Shown: piece by piece, positions 8,663 through 16,821 of the stretch
Position numbering within the stretch: the first letter of the stretch is position 1
Layout of the letters: each line of letters starts with the position of its first letter
From: Rhodoferax aquaticus
GTDB taxonomy: Bacteria > Pseudomonadota > Gammaproteobacteria > Burkholderiales > Burkholderiaceae_C
NCBI RefSeq assembly: GCF_006974105.1
Contig: NZ_CP036282.1
Location: 4,402,001 to 4,466,000 of the forward strand
DNA length: 64,000 nt
Direction of reading: 5' to 3'
The notes under the pieces: model-generated
What the model was told of the DNA's origin: nothing
Seen by the model: only the letters and a program-made list of their open reading frames with translations
Databases searched by the model: none
Program-made: the position numbers and the translations under genes

Positions 8663-8932
8663 ATGACAACCATAGCCCGATTTGATTTGAAGCTTGACGC
8701 GGATGACAAAGACCTGCTTTCTCGTGCGGCCAGTCTCATGGGGACAACCATGGCAGGGTTTGTTCGCAGTGCTGCAAAAGAAAAAGCGCAAATCTTGTTG
8801 GAGCAGGAGTCGCGTGTAACGCTTTCTAAGCGAGATTTACTTGCTTTCAATGCTGCTATCCAGGGTGCCTTTAGTCCAAATCCAGTATTGCAAAGTGCGC
8901 TGAAAGCGGCCTCAAAGGTCAAGCGTGCTTGA
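8663..8932 (+). CDS. DUF1778 antitoxin (TacA-like, ribbon-helix-helix)
   Basis: Antitoxin of a DUF1778/GNAT pair. The N-terminal half (ARFDLKLDADDKDLLSRAASLMGTTMAGFVRSAAKEKA) is the ribbon-helix-helix DNA-binding domain; the C-terminal half (VTLSKRDLLAFNAAIQG) is the toxin-binding tail with the usual LS..D...F pattern. ATG at 8663 with GGAG at 8653-8656 is chosen over the TTG at 8651. Length is about 89 residues, normal for the family. It overlaps the toxin gene by 8 bases. GC content is well below the neighbours (55 of 120 bases at 8761-8880), pointing to transfer. Confidence 0.9.
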   Translation: MTTIARFDLKLDADDKDLLSRAASLMGTTMAGFVRSAAKEKAQILLEQESRVTLSKRDLLAFNAAIQGAFSPNPVLQSALKAASKVKRA

Positions 8933-9410
8933 GGAGCAAGTATTTAATGCCAAGGTCCATGACCGTGCAGGTTTCACCAGTGGTGAACCTCCTTTGGACG
9001 AATATCTTCACCAATATGCAGCACAGCAAAGTGCGAAGGGACTCTGTTCGATCTTTGTTCTGGTGAACGACACGCAGCCTAGCAAGATATTGGGCTATTA
9101 CACGCTAAGCGCGGCCCAGGTGGATGTGCTGCAACTCAGTAGCGCTGAGCGGAAAAAGCTTCCCCGTTACCCCATTCCATGCTTTCGCTTGGGGCGGCTT
9201 GCTCGCCATATTGACAACCGTGGAGAGGGGTTGGGAGAACTCCTCGTTGGATGTGCCGTCAACCGATGTTTGCACGCCCGCAGCCAGGTTGGAGCCTATG
9301 CATTATTGGTGGATGCCAAGAGCCAAAAGGCAAAGTCTTTTTATGAAGCCTATGGCTTCATTGGGTGTCTCGATTCTCCAATGACGCTATATCTTCCTCT
9401 TGGCAACTAG
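8925..9410 (+). CDS. GNAT acetyltransferase toxin (TacT/AtaT-like)
   Basis: GNAT-fold toxin that in characterised relatives acetylates the amino group of aminoacyl-tRNA and stops translation. Visible are the N-terminal FTSGEPPLDEYLHQYAAQQ (the typical F.CG...LD.YL...A.QD region), ILGYYTLSAAQV, the acetyl-CoA loop RLGRLARHIDNRGEGLGELL and the C-terminal SQKAKSFYEAYGF with its catalytic-type tyrosine. The GTG start at 8925 overlaps the antitoxin end, so the two are translated together. At 161 residues it is complete. The acetyl-CoA loop is R-G-E-G-L-G, close to the family R/Q-x-x-G-x-G/A form. Confidence 0.88.
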   Translation: MLEEQVFNAKVHDRAGFTSGEPPLDEYLHQYAAQQSAKGLCSIFVLVNDTQPSKILGYYTLSAAQVDVLQLSSAERKKLPRYPIPCFRLGRLARHIDNRGEGLGELLVGCAVNRCLHARSQVGAYALLVDAKSQKAKSFYEAYGFIGCLDSPMTLYLPLGN

Positions 9411-9483
9411 TTGCACTGGCCAGCACTGTGCCGTTTGCTGGAATTACAACCGATAGGTCTTCCAACACTTGCCGAAATCCATG

Positions 9484-9791
9484 GCACAGCAGCGGGAACA
9501 CTTCGTAGCGCTAAGGGATGCCAGGCAACCTGCATTGCCCAGACCTCCAGAAAATGCTATCTATTCAATAGCTTCTTGCGCAATAACCACGGGCGGAAAC
9601 GCCATGTTTACTGGTGCCCGAGGCGCACTTGGATGTTGGGGTGGCGGGCCACCAAGGCCTTGAGCTTGCGCAAGTTGGTGCGGTTGCGCACTGGGTCGCG
9701 GGTGAAGTCACCGGGCTCTACGCCGTGGTCCCAGCCCCACTGGGTGTGTGAGGTGTCCCCCACCAACAGCACAGGCCCCTGGGTGCTGCGC
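9484..9791. repeat. Direct repeat, copy 2 (within and downstream of the intact metallo-hydrolase)
   Basis: Partner of 8295-8602. Bases 9608-9791 are the 3' end of the intact gene and 9484-9607 its downstream flank, which includes a dispersed-repeat copy at 9559-9601. Begins 73 bases after the toxin stop codon. Confidence 0.95.
9559..9601 (+). repeat. Dispersed repeat copy within direct repeat 2
   Basis: TTCAATAGCTTCTTGCGCAA then ACCACGGGCGGAAACGCC, nearly identical to 8370-8412. Confidence 0.6.
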
Positions 9792-10552
9792 ACTAGGTAA
9801 GCGGTGCTGCCGTCGGTGTGGCCGGGGGTGTAGATGGCGTACACGCTACCGTCGCCAAAGATGTCCAGCACCGCTTCAAAACTGTCTTGGCCCAAGGGCT
9901 GTGGGCGCATGGCAAATTGCCATTCTTGCAGCGGGCTCTTGCCTTCTAGCAGCGCATTGGTGGCACCTTGGGTAAACACCTGAATCGCTTGCTTGCCCGT
10001 GGACTCGTGCGTGCCCACAAACAGAGGCACTTTGGCATCGATGTCGGGCATGCCTGAGATGTGGTCAATATGCAGGTGGGTGAAGAACACGCCCGCCAGC
10101 GGGCCGGGCAAGCCCGCCACGATATCGGCAGTGCTCTGGGCCATTTTCATTTGGTCCAGCTTCATGGCTTTTTGCACCAGCCAGTTCAAGCCCACACTGC
10201 TGGGGTCTTGGGCCAACCTGGCCGACACGCCGGTGTCCACCAAAAAGTTGCCGTACGTGGGGTGGCGCAGCACATGCGCAAACACTTTGATGGGCTCGTC
10301 ATGGTCTTTCAACCCCGCGGCTTGGGGGTCTTTCAGGTTCACCAGCCCCGACAAGGGCACCGCCCAGTTGGCGCTGACCACGGTTTCCAACGCCACGGGC
10401 CCTGCAAGTTCCAGCTGCTGCTCCATCACCGCATCGCTCACGTTTTTGCCCAGCGTGGCGAGTTCTGTCGGGTGTGTGGTGCTGCTGCAAGCTGCCAAGA
10501 CGCCTATCGCCAAAGCAAGGGCGCTGCGTTGCACCCATTTCCGTAATTGCAT
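9608..10552 (-). CDS. Metallo-beta-lactamase-fold lipoprotein (putative lactonase-type hydrolase)
   Basis: Zinc-hydrolase fold. The start at 10552 gives a lipoprotein signal (MQLRKWVQRSALALAIGVLAAC) with lipobox LAAC at residues 20-23, so the enzyme probably sits on a periplasmic membrane face. The metal-binding motif THLHIDH, the following VYAIYTPGHTDGS and LLVGDTSHTQWGW and the terminal RLGHQ supply the expected histidines and aspartate. About 314 residues. Sequence character is closer to N-acyl-homoserine-lactone lactonase-like and related hydrolases than to true beta-lactamases; the substrate cannot be told. Its 3' end is duplicated twice nearby. It diverges from the LysR gene at 10664. 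Confidence 0.85.
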   Translation of the reverse strand: MQLRKWVQRSALALAIGVLAACSSTTHPTELATLGKNVSDAVMEQQLELAGPVALETVVSANWAVPLSGLVNLKDPQAAGLKDHDEPIKVFAHVLRHPTYGNFLVDTGVSARLAQDPSSVGLNWLVQKAMKLDQMKMAQSTADIVAGLPGPLAGVFFTHLHIDHISGMPDIDAKVPLFVGTHESTGKQAIQVFTQGATNALLEGKSPLQEWQFAMRPQPLGQDSFEAVLDIFGDGSVYAIYTPGHTDGSTAYLVRSTQGPVLLVGDTSHTQWGWDHGVEPGDFTRDPVRNRTNLRKLKALVARHPNIQVRLGHQ

Positions 10553-10663
10553 AAAACCCTCTGTGTTTGATCGAAGGCTGCATTGTGTCCATCCATTTTT
10601 AGAATGACAATTGGCTAAATATTGATGACACCACCCATATTTGAATAGCAAGGACTTGCATCT

Positions 10664-11599
10664 ATGACCGCGCCAACCAACTGGGATGACTTGCGCTTGT
10701 TTTTGGCTGTGGCCGAGCAGGGCAGCTTGAGTGCTGCTGCGCGCCTGCTCAAGCTGGGCCAAGCCACGCTGAGCCGTCGCATGGCAGAGTTTGAAGCTAG
10801 CTTAGGCGAGCCCGTGTTTGAACGCAGCACCCAAGGCGTGCAGCTCACACCTATGGGGCGCAAGCTCTTGCCCTCGGCCCAAGCCATGGCGGTGTGGGCG
10901 GCCGAGGCGCAGGTGCAGCACAGCGGCAGTCGCCACGCCAGTGCGATGCAAGGCAAAGTGCGGGTGGCTGCCCCGCCCAGCATTGCCTATGACTTTTTGG
11001 CCCCTATGGCCGCCGACATTCGCAAGGCGCACCCGGGCTTGCAAATAGATGTGCTGTCGTCGGTCAAGCTGCTCAACCTGAGCCGCGGCGAGGCGGACAT
11101 TGCGCTGCGCACCTTCGCGCCACAAGACCCCGATTTGCTGTGCCTAGACAGCATCAGCGCGCCCATCAAAGCCTATGCGTCACACACTTATGCGCAAAGC
11201 CTGCCCGCGCACTACGAAGCCAAAGATTTGGATTGGATTTGCTGGGCCGCCCCGTATGACGAGGTGCAGATCAACCAAGAACTGCGGGCCCTGATTCCCA
11301 ACTTCAAAGCGGCATTTACCTCAGACGACCACAACGTGCAGTTTGCGGCGTGCCGCGCGGGCGTGGGCGCTTTGCTGATGGCGCAGGTGCAGCACCGCTA
11401 CACCCAGTTGGGGCAGCTGTGCGCGCTACCGCTGGACTTTGGGCCGCGCGCCGTGGGCCAGCTGCACATGGTGTGCCACAAGCGCACCGCCGAGCTGTCA
11501 CCGGTGGTGGCGGTGCGTGCGTTCATCAGCGCGGAGTTTGCGTACATGCGCACCCAGCAAGCGCTGCATGGCATTCACCTCGAACCACGCGCACCCTAG
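10664..11599 (+). CDS. LysR-family transcriptional regulator
   Basis: N-terminal winged HTH (WDDLRLFLAVAEQGSLSAAA then LGQATLSRRMAEFEASLGEP) and C-terminal periplasmic-binding-like effector domain, 311 residues, ATG at 10664 preceded by AAGGA near 10646. LysR proteins commonly control a divergent neighbour; here that is the metallo-hydrolase lipoprotein gene, with 111 bases between the starts. The downstream MFS gene converges on it and the stop codons overlap by a few bases. Effector unknown. Confidence 0.92.
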   Translation: MTAPTNWDDLRLFLAVAEQGSLSAAARLLKLGQATLSRRMAEFEASLGEPVFERSTQGVQLTPMGRKLLPSAQAMAVWAAEAQVQHSGSRHASAMQGKVRVAAPPSIAYDFLAPMAADIRKAHPGLQIDVLSSVKLLNLSRGEADIALRTFAPQDPDLLCLDSISAPIKAYASHTYAQSLPAHYEAKDLDWICWAAPYDEVQINQELRALIPNFKAAFTSDDHNVQFAACRAGVGALLMAQVQHRYTQLGQLCALPLDFGPRAVGQLHMVCHKRTAELSPVVAVRAFISAEFAYMRTQQALHGIHLEPRAP

Positions 11600-12795
11600 A
11601 CAGCCGCAAACACTTGGCCCGGTTGGGGCCGTGCGCCTTGGTAGTAGAACCAAAGGCTTGCCACTGCCGCAGCAATCAACACCCAAAACATCACCGCTGG
11701 GGGGTAGCTGGCCAACAAATAGCCGCACACCACAGGGCTGAGCGATGCCCCAAAGAGCGACAAGCCTTGCGCCCCGTAGTAGCTGCCGCGCTTGTGTGCA
11801 GGCGCTATGCGGTCCACAAACAAATAGTCCGTGGGGATGGTGATGACCTCGCCCACCGTAAACGCAGCCGTGGCCAGCACCCAGGTGAGCACGCTATTGG
11901 CATGCATAAAGCCCCACAGCCCCAGCACATAAAACGCCACGCCCGCAGCCACCCAGCGAAAGAGGTGGGGCGGAGCGATTTTTCGACCCACGGGGTACTG
12001 CAGCAAGATCACCACCAGCGCGTTGGTCAACAAAATGGCGGGCATGGTGTGGGCCGCGCCCTCAATGCCTTGGGTTTGAATCAGGTACTGCGACAGGTAG
12101 CCCGTCACAAAGCGCCCAAACACAAAGGCTGCCAGCACGCCTCCCAGCGTGAGCCACACCAACTGGTGGTCGTTGCGCAAGTCGCGCAAGGTGTCTTTGA
12201 AGCTACTGGGAACTGGCGCGCTGCCACCTTGGCTACCCGCATCTGCCTTCACGGTGCTGTGTGTCACCACCTGGCTGGCCATGAGCGCAAACCCGGCGGA
12301 TAGCCACAGAGGCGCGGCATGCTCCATGCCAAAAGCCCATGCGCCCACCACGGGCCCGAGTGAAAACGCCACGTTCGTTAAGGTGTAGTTCATCGAAAAC
12401 GCTTTGGCACGCTCGGTAGGTGCCAACCAATCTGCCAACAGCGCTTTGAGGGCAATCTTTTGCATGGTTACCGCGGCCTCTACGCAGCACAGCGCGGCAA
12501 ACACCAGCACCAACTGGGTCGTCACGGTCACGCCCACACAGGCCAAAGCCATCATGGCGCAGGCGGCGAGCAGCAGTTTGCGCTTGCTGAATTGGTCGGC
12601 CAAGTAGCCTGCGTACAAGCCAAACACGGTGGCAAAGAACACGCTGCCGCCCAGGAGCCAGCCCAAGGTTTGCGCAGAGACCTGCATGCGCTCGGTGAGG
12701 TAAATGGCCAAGTAGGGCATGCCCACCGAGCGGCCCATCACAAACACCACGGTACTGAGCAACAAGCGCCGCACGGCGGGGGGATACGACTTCAT
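11596..12795 (-). CDS. MFS transporter (MdtH/SetA-like)
   Basis: Major facilitator with about 12 hydrophobic segments in roughly 399 residues. The start at 12795 (MKSYPPAVRRLLLSTVVFVMGRSVGMPYLAIYL) is chosen over 12822. The cytoplasmic loop motif between helices 2 and 3 reads GYLADQFSKRKLLL, a normal MFS signature A. It diverges from the SgrR-like regulator with only 64 bases between the starts, as the sugar exporter SetA is linked with SgrR in enterics. The link suggests efflux of a compound sensed by that regulator; the substrate is unknown. Confidence 0.85.
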   Translation of the reverse strand: MKSYPPAVRRLLLSTVVFVMGRSVGMPYLAIYLTERMQVSAQTLGWLLGGSVFFATVFGLYAGYLADQFSKRKLLLAACAMMALACVGVTVTTQLVLVFAALCCVEAAVTMQKIALKALLADWLAPTERAKAFSMNYTLTNVAFSLGPVVGAWAFGMEHAAPLWLSAGFALMASQVVTHSTVKADAGSQGGSAPVPSSFKDTLRDLRNDHQLVWLTLGGVLAAFVFGRFVTGYLSQYLIQTQGIEGAAHTMPAILLTNALVVILLQYPVGRKIAPPHLFRWVAAGVAFYVLGLWGFMHANSVLTWVLATAAFTVGEVITIPTDYLFVDRIAPAHKRGSYYGAQGLSLFGASLSPVVCGYLLASYPPAVMFWVLIAAAVASLWFYYQGARPQPGQVFAAV

Positions 12796-12859
12796 ACAAC
12801 AACACCCAACAAGCAGAGACAACAGGGTGCCAGTGTGCGCAATAAAGGTGAAAATTAAA

Positions 12860-14602
12860 ATGGATGAAGTTCAAAGCAAAATTTCCCCTTTTATGAAACT
12901 TCTTGCGCAGTACCGCCGCCTCCACGCTTTGGTGCAAAGCCTGGGGCACCAACCGGGCTTGCCTGCATTGGCGCAGGGCATGCATTGCAGCGAGCGCAAT
13001 ATGCGCAACCTCTTGGCCAAGATGCAGGCCCAAGGCTGGCTCACCTGGACTGCAGGCCAAGGGCGTGGCCGTCACTCCGCGCTGGTGTGGCACACCACAC
13101 CCGATGCGCTGGCCTTGGACCACATGAGCGAGCTGCTGCGCGAAGGCGATTTGGAGCAAGCCTTTGCCCAACTCAACCCCACACAGCGCAGCGCCTTAAG
13201 TGCCCGCTTGCCAGAGTATTTGGAGGCCGACCACGCCAGCCAGCGCAGCTTGCGCATGCCTGTGTACCGGCAGGTGCAAAGCCTGGACCCACTGGACGCG
13301 TTTTCGCGCTTAGAGGCCTATTTGGTGCGCCAAATCTTTGGCCGCCTGACCGAGTTTGACGCCGACTCGCACCGCGTGGTGCCAGGGCTTGCGCACCACT
13401 GGGAGCCTGCGCACAGCGCGCAGCTGTGGCACTTTTGGCTGCGTCCGGGTTTGAGCTTTCATGACGGCACACCACTCACCGTGCACGATGTGGCAGCCAC
13501 GTTCGAGCGCCTGCGGGCGGAGTGCAAAACCTACCAGCGCTTGTACTCACGCATTGCGCGCGTTGAGGTGGGTGACGACCAGCGCGTGAGCTTTCACCTC
13601 ACCGAGCCGCACTACCTGTGGCCCCGGTGCACGGCCAACGGCAACTCGTCCATCGTGCCGTTGAATCGCTCTGCCAACTTCAGCCATATGCCGGTGGGCA
13701 GCGGCCCCTTTCGGCTGGTGCGCAACAACAGCTACCAGCTCACCTTTCGCGCCTTCAAAGACTACTACCGCGAGCGGCCCTTGTTGGACGAGATTGACCT
13801 CTGGGTCATGGAGGCACAAGGCCCGGCCCCGAGCTTTGACTTGCAGTTTGGCTACAACTCCACCGGCCATGATGCGGGCGCAAGCGTGGGCCCCCACACC
13901 AACACCCATTTGAGCGAGCCTTTGGCTGGCTGCACCTACTTGATTTGCAAGCCCACGTCCCCCCTGTTTCACACGGTGGCGCAGCGCCTGGCCTTGGGTG
14001 ACTGGGTCGCCACCAGCGCGTGGCTGGCGGCTGACGATCTCACGCACACGCCCGCCCGTGGCCTGCTGCCGCAGTGGAAGCACCGACCTGAGCCGCCCCC
14101 CTCCGAGTGCCCCGTTCCGGCGGGCACTCACTTGCGCATGGTCACCGGGCCACGCACCAGCATTTGCCGCATGGCCCAAGACCTGCAAGCCCGCTTTGAC
14201 GCGGCCGGTGTGCACTTGGAATTTGCCAGCCTACCCATCCACGAATGGGTGAACCCCGCGCACTTTGCCGACGCTGACTTGGTGCTGGCAGGCGAGGTGA
14301 TGTACCACGACCCGCAGTTTGGCTGCTTTGACTGGTTCAGCGCCGACATCATGCTGCGCCGCTGGATGCCCCCCGCCGAAGTGGCCCTGCTAGACGCTGC
14401 CTTGCACCGCGCCCAAACCGAACCCAACGAGGCCCAGCGCATGCAACTGTTTGAAGACATGGCCTATCGCATCGTCAACCAGGGCCTGGCCCTGCCTCTG
14501 ACCCATGAGACCCAAGTGTTAGCAGTCGCCCCCCACGTAGCCGGCGCCCGCATCGGGCCTTTGGGGTTTGCCGCGTTTGAGACGCTGTGGCGGCGGGGGT
14601 GA
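12860..14602 (+). CDS. SgrR-like transcriptional regulator (HTH plus solute-binding domain)
   Basis: About 580 residues. N-terminal SgrR-type winged helix (YRRLHALVQSLGHQPGLPAL then CSERNMRNLLAKMQAQGWLTW) followed by GRGRHSAL and a family-5 extracellular-solute-binding-like domain (VYRQVQSLDPLDAFSRLEAYL, HFWLRPGLSFHDGTPLTVHDV, GSGPFRLVRNNSYQL). In E. coli SgrR responds to sugar-phosphate stress and activates a small RNA; the solute domain is the sensor. No signal peptide precedes it, consistent with a cytosolic regulator. ATG at 12860 with AAAGGTG at 12845-12851; the ATG at 12893 is an alternative. Probably controls the divergent MFS gene. Confidence 0.88.
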   Translation: MDEVQSKISPFMKLLAQYRRLHALVQSLGHQPGLPALAQGMHCSERNMRNLLAKMQAQGWLTWTAGQGRGRHSALVWHTTPDALALDHMSELLREGDLEQAFAQLNPTQRSALSARLPEYLEADHASQRSLRMPVYRQVQSLDPLDAFSRLEAYLVRQIFGRLTEFDADSHRVVPGLAHHWEPAHSAQLWHFWLRPGLSFHDGTPLTVHDVAATFERLRAECKTYQRLYSRIARVEVGDDQRVSFHLTEPHYLWPRCTANGNSSIVPLNRSANFSHMPVGSGPFRLVRNNSYQLTFRAFKDYYRERPLLDEIDLWVMEAQGPAPSFDLQFGYNSTGHDAGASVGPHTNTHLSEPLAGCTYLICKPTSPLFHTVAQRLALGDWVATSAWLAADDLTHTPARGLLPQWKHRPEPPPSECPVPAGTHLRMVTGPRTSICRMAQDLQARFDAAGVHLEFASLPIHEWVNPAHFADADLVLAGEVMYHDPQFGCFDWFSADIMLRRWMPPAEVALLDAALHRAQTEPNEAQRMQLFEDMAYRIVNQGLALPLTHETQVLAVAPHVAGARIGPLGFAAFETLWRRG

Positions 14603-14645
14603 TTGGGGCAAAAAAGCGCTGCAGCGGCCCACCCTTCAATACGTG

Positions 14646-16739
14646 CTACCTGCCCAAAATACCCTTGAGCAAGTCTTTGGCTTTGTCTTCGACTTGGTTC
14701 TTGATTTGGGTTTTGATTTCTTCTTTTTTCTCTTCCACTTTGGCCTTGGCCAAGTCAGAGACCATGCTGCCAAATTCGAGCTTGTACGACAGCTGCTCAA
14801 ACGGGCCGCTGACGCGCACGGGCACGGTCAGGCCCTTGAGTTGGCTCACGTCTTTGCCGCCTTGGCCCTCGGCGCTGCCCACCACCGTGGCCTTGGCCAG
14901 GTAGTTCATTTGGCCCAAGCCCACATCGATGTCGCCCGCGCCGCTTAGGCGGATAAAGGGTGACTTCATGGCCAAGTCCTCGTTGTGCGCCACGCCTGAG
15001 GCGATTTTGAAGCTGGCGCTCAGCTCCGAAAAGTCGGTCTTCTCGCCCGCTTTGGCTTGTTGCGTGCTGTCGGCTTGGCCGAGCTTGCTTTTCAGGTCAC
15101 GCAGACTTTGCGCCAGGTTGATGCCTTTGACCGCGCCATCTTTCAAACTCAACGCGGCACTACCAGAGAGCGCCTTCTTCATGGCCAGCACATGGGGGCC
15201 TTGGGTTTGCACGTCCAAGACCACATTGCCGCGCCCTTCCAGCAAGTCTTTGTGCAGCAGGTCTTGCATCAGGGGGTTGATGCGCACGCCCGCCAAAGTT
15301 TGTTTGAGCGACACCGCATTGCCCGCAGCGTTGACCGACAGCGCGCCGTTGGCCGTGCCTTCGTACAGATTCATGCTCAGGGGTGCCACGTCTAGGCGGC
15401 CACCGCTGAGCTTGAGGGTGGCGTTGAGTTGGCTGAGCTTCAAGCCCGACACTTGCAAAGCCCCCACCCGCAGCACACCACCCACACGCGGACCTTTCAG
15501 GGCCGACAAATCCAAAGGTTCAGAGGCAGCGGCACTCGCCGCACCGCCAGATGCGCCACCAGAGGCACCACCCGCCGCTGCAGGTTTGGGCGGCAGGTAG
15601 GTGTCGATATTGAGCTGGTCCACACCCAGGTCAAACGCCAGCGCAAGCGGCGAAAACTGGGTCACGTTCACCTTGCTTTGCACCTTGCTGGCATCCACTT
15701 GGGTGTTGAGCGCAAGGTTGGCGGTTTGCTGTGCCAAGTTAGCGCTTAGAGATCCGCTCAGTGGCAAGCGCAGCTGCTTCATCGGCATGGCGGGGTGGGC
15801 AATGTCCAAGCTGCCGGTCAAGGTGGGCAAAGACACGGTTTGCGCAGTCATGTTGACTGCCACGGGGGAGCTGAGCTGCCCTTTTACCGTGGCCTCGCCC
15901 GACAGGGCGTCTAGCCCCAAATTCAAGCTGCCTACTTTGAAGCCCTGTGCATTGCCCTCTACGCCGCTCAGGGTGAGCAACACATCGGCCTTGCGGCCCA
16001 CGCCGTTGAGGCTGGCGCGCAGCTTCACGGCTTCGCCGCTGGACTTGTCGGCGGCCACCACCAAGCGCGGCACATCCAGTGCCAAGTCAAACGCCTCTTT
16101 GTTGCTTTCGCCTTTCACGCTGAGCAGCAGGGATTGCACCTGTGCCGTTTTTTGGCCCGTGTCGGCCTGCACCCGGCCCGTGGACAAACTCAGGTTAGAC
16201 ACTGCGGTGCTGGTACCCGCTTTTTCATCGCGCCATGTGAACTGGGCGTTGCTCATGCGGATGGATGCCACATCCACCTGCAGTGGGCTGCGGGGTGTGT
16301 TGGCATCGGGTTTGGCAGGGTCATATGCGTGGTCGTGCTGGGTGTCGCCAAGCAGGTCGGAAATGCTCAGCGTGCCGTCTTTTTTCTTGACCACCGTCGC
16401 TTGCAAACCATTGAGTTCTAAGGCGCGCACTTCGACACGCTTGGAAAGCAATGGCATAAGCGCCACCGACACGCGGGCCGAGTCCAGCTTCATGAACTGC
16501 GCCGTGCTGTTGCGCTCAGTCAGGCTCACGCCGTCCAGTGCAATGCCCACATCGGGCCAGACGGATAACTGGGGTTTGCCCGCAATCACCAAGGTGCGTT
16601 GCTTGTCTTGCAGCATGGCACGGCTGAGTTCTGCCTTGACCTTGTCGCCATCAAACAGCGCATACAAAATCGCTACGGCCGCGGCTAGCAACACCAGCAC
16701 AGCCGCGACACCAAGTCCTACCCAGCGCAATGCCTTCAT
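14646..16739 (-). CDS. AsmA family protein
   Basis: About 697 residues. One N-terminal membrane anchor (WVGLGVAAVLVLLAAAVAIL, residues 5-25), then an extended beta-rich periplasmic part typical of AsmA-like proteins, which are thought to bridge the envelope and help in outer-membrane lipid transport or protein assembly. The family N-terminus (DGDKVKAELSRAMLQDKQRTLVIAGKPQLSVWPDVGIALDGVSLTER) and the C-terminal module (GRGNVVLDVQTQG then ALSGSAALSLKDGAVKGINLAQSLR) are plain. A low-complexity GGASGGASGGAASAAASE segment sits mid-protein. Start taken at 16739. Converges with the SgrR-like gene. Confidence 0.92.
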   Translation of the reverse strand: MKALRWVGLGVAAVLVLLAAAVAILYALFDGDKVKAELSRAMLQDKQRTLVIAGKPQLSVWPDVGIALDGVSLTERNSTAQFMKLDSARVSVALMPLLSKRVEVRALELNGLQATVVKKKDGTLSISDLLGDTQHDHAYDPAKPDANTPRSPLQVDVASIRMSNAQFTWRDEKAGTSTAVSNLSLSTGRVQADTGQKTAQVQSLLLSVKGESNKEAFDLALDVPRLVVAADKSSGEAVKLRASLNGVGRKADVLLTLSGVEGNAQGFKVGSLNLGLDALSGEATVKGQLSSPVAVNMTAQTVSLPTLTGSLDIAHPAMPMKQLRLPLSGSLSANLAQQTANLALNTQVDASKVQSKVNVTQFSPLALAFDLGVDQLNIDTYLPPKPAAAGGASGGASGGAASAAASEPLDLSALKGPRVGGVLRVGALQVSGLKLSQLNATLKLSGGRLDVAPLSMNLYEGTANGALSVNAAGNAVSLKQTLAGVRINPLMQDLLHKDLLEGRGNVVLDVQTQGPHVLAMKKALSGSAALSLKDGAVKGINLAQSLRDLKSKLGQADSTQQAKAGEKTDFSELSASFKIASGVAHNEDLAMKSPFIRLSGAGDIDVGLGQMNYLAKATVVGSAEGQGGKDVSQLKGLTVPVRVSGPFEQLSYKLEFGSMVSDLAKAKVEEKKEEIKTQIKNQVEDKAKDLLKGILGR

Positions 16740-16821
16740 GGGGCCACTCCTATCGAGTTGTTCTGTGCCACACCCCAGCGGTGTGCACGCGGCAACAAGC
16801 CTCAGGCATTCTAGGGGGGCT

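Noticed and set aside
9411..9800. Plus-strand frame running through direct repeat 2
   Set aside because: It reads opposite to the intact metallo-hydrolase end and into its downstream flank; the same frame exists in copy 1 only because the DNA is repeated.
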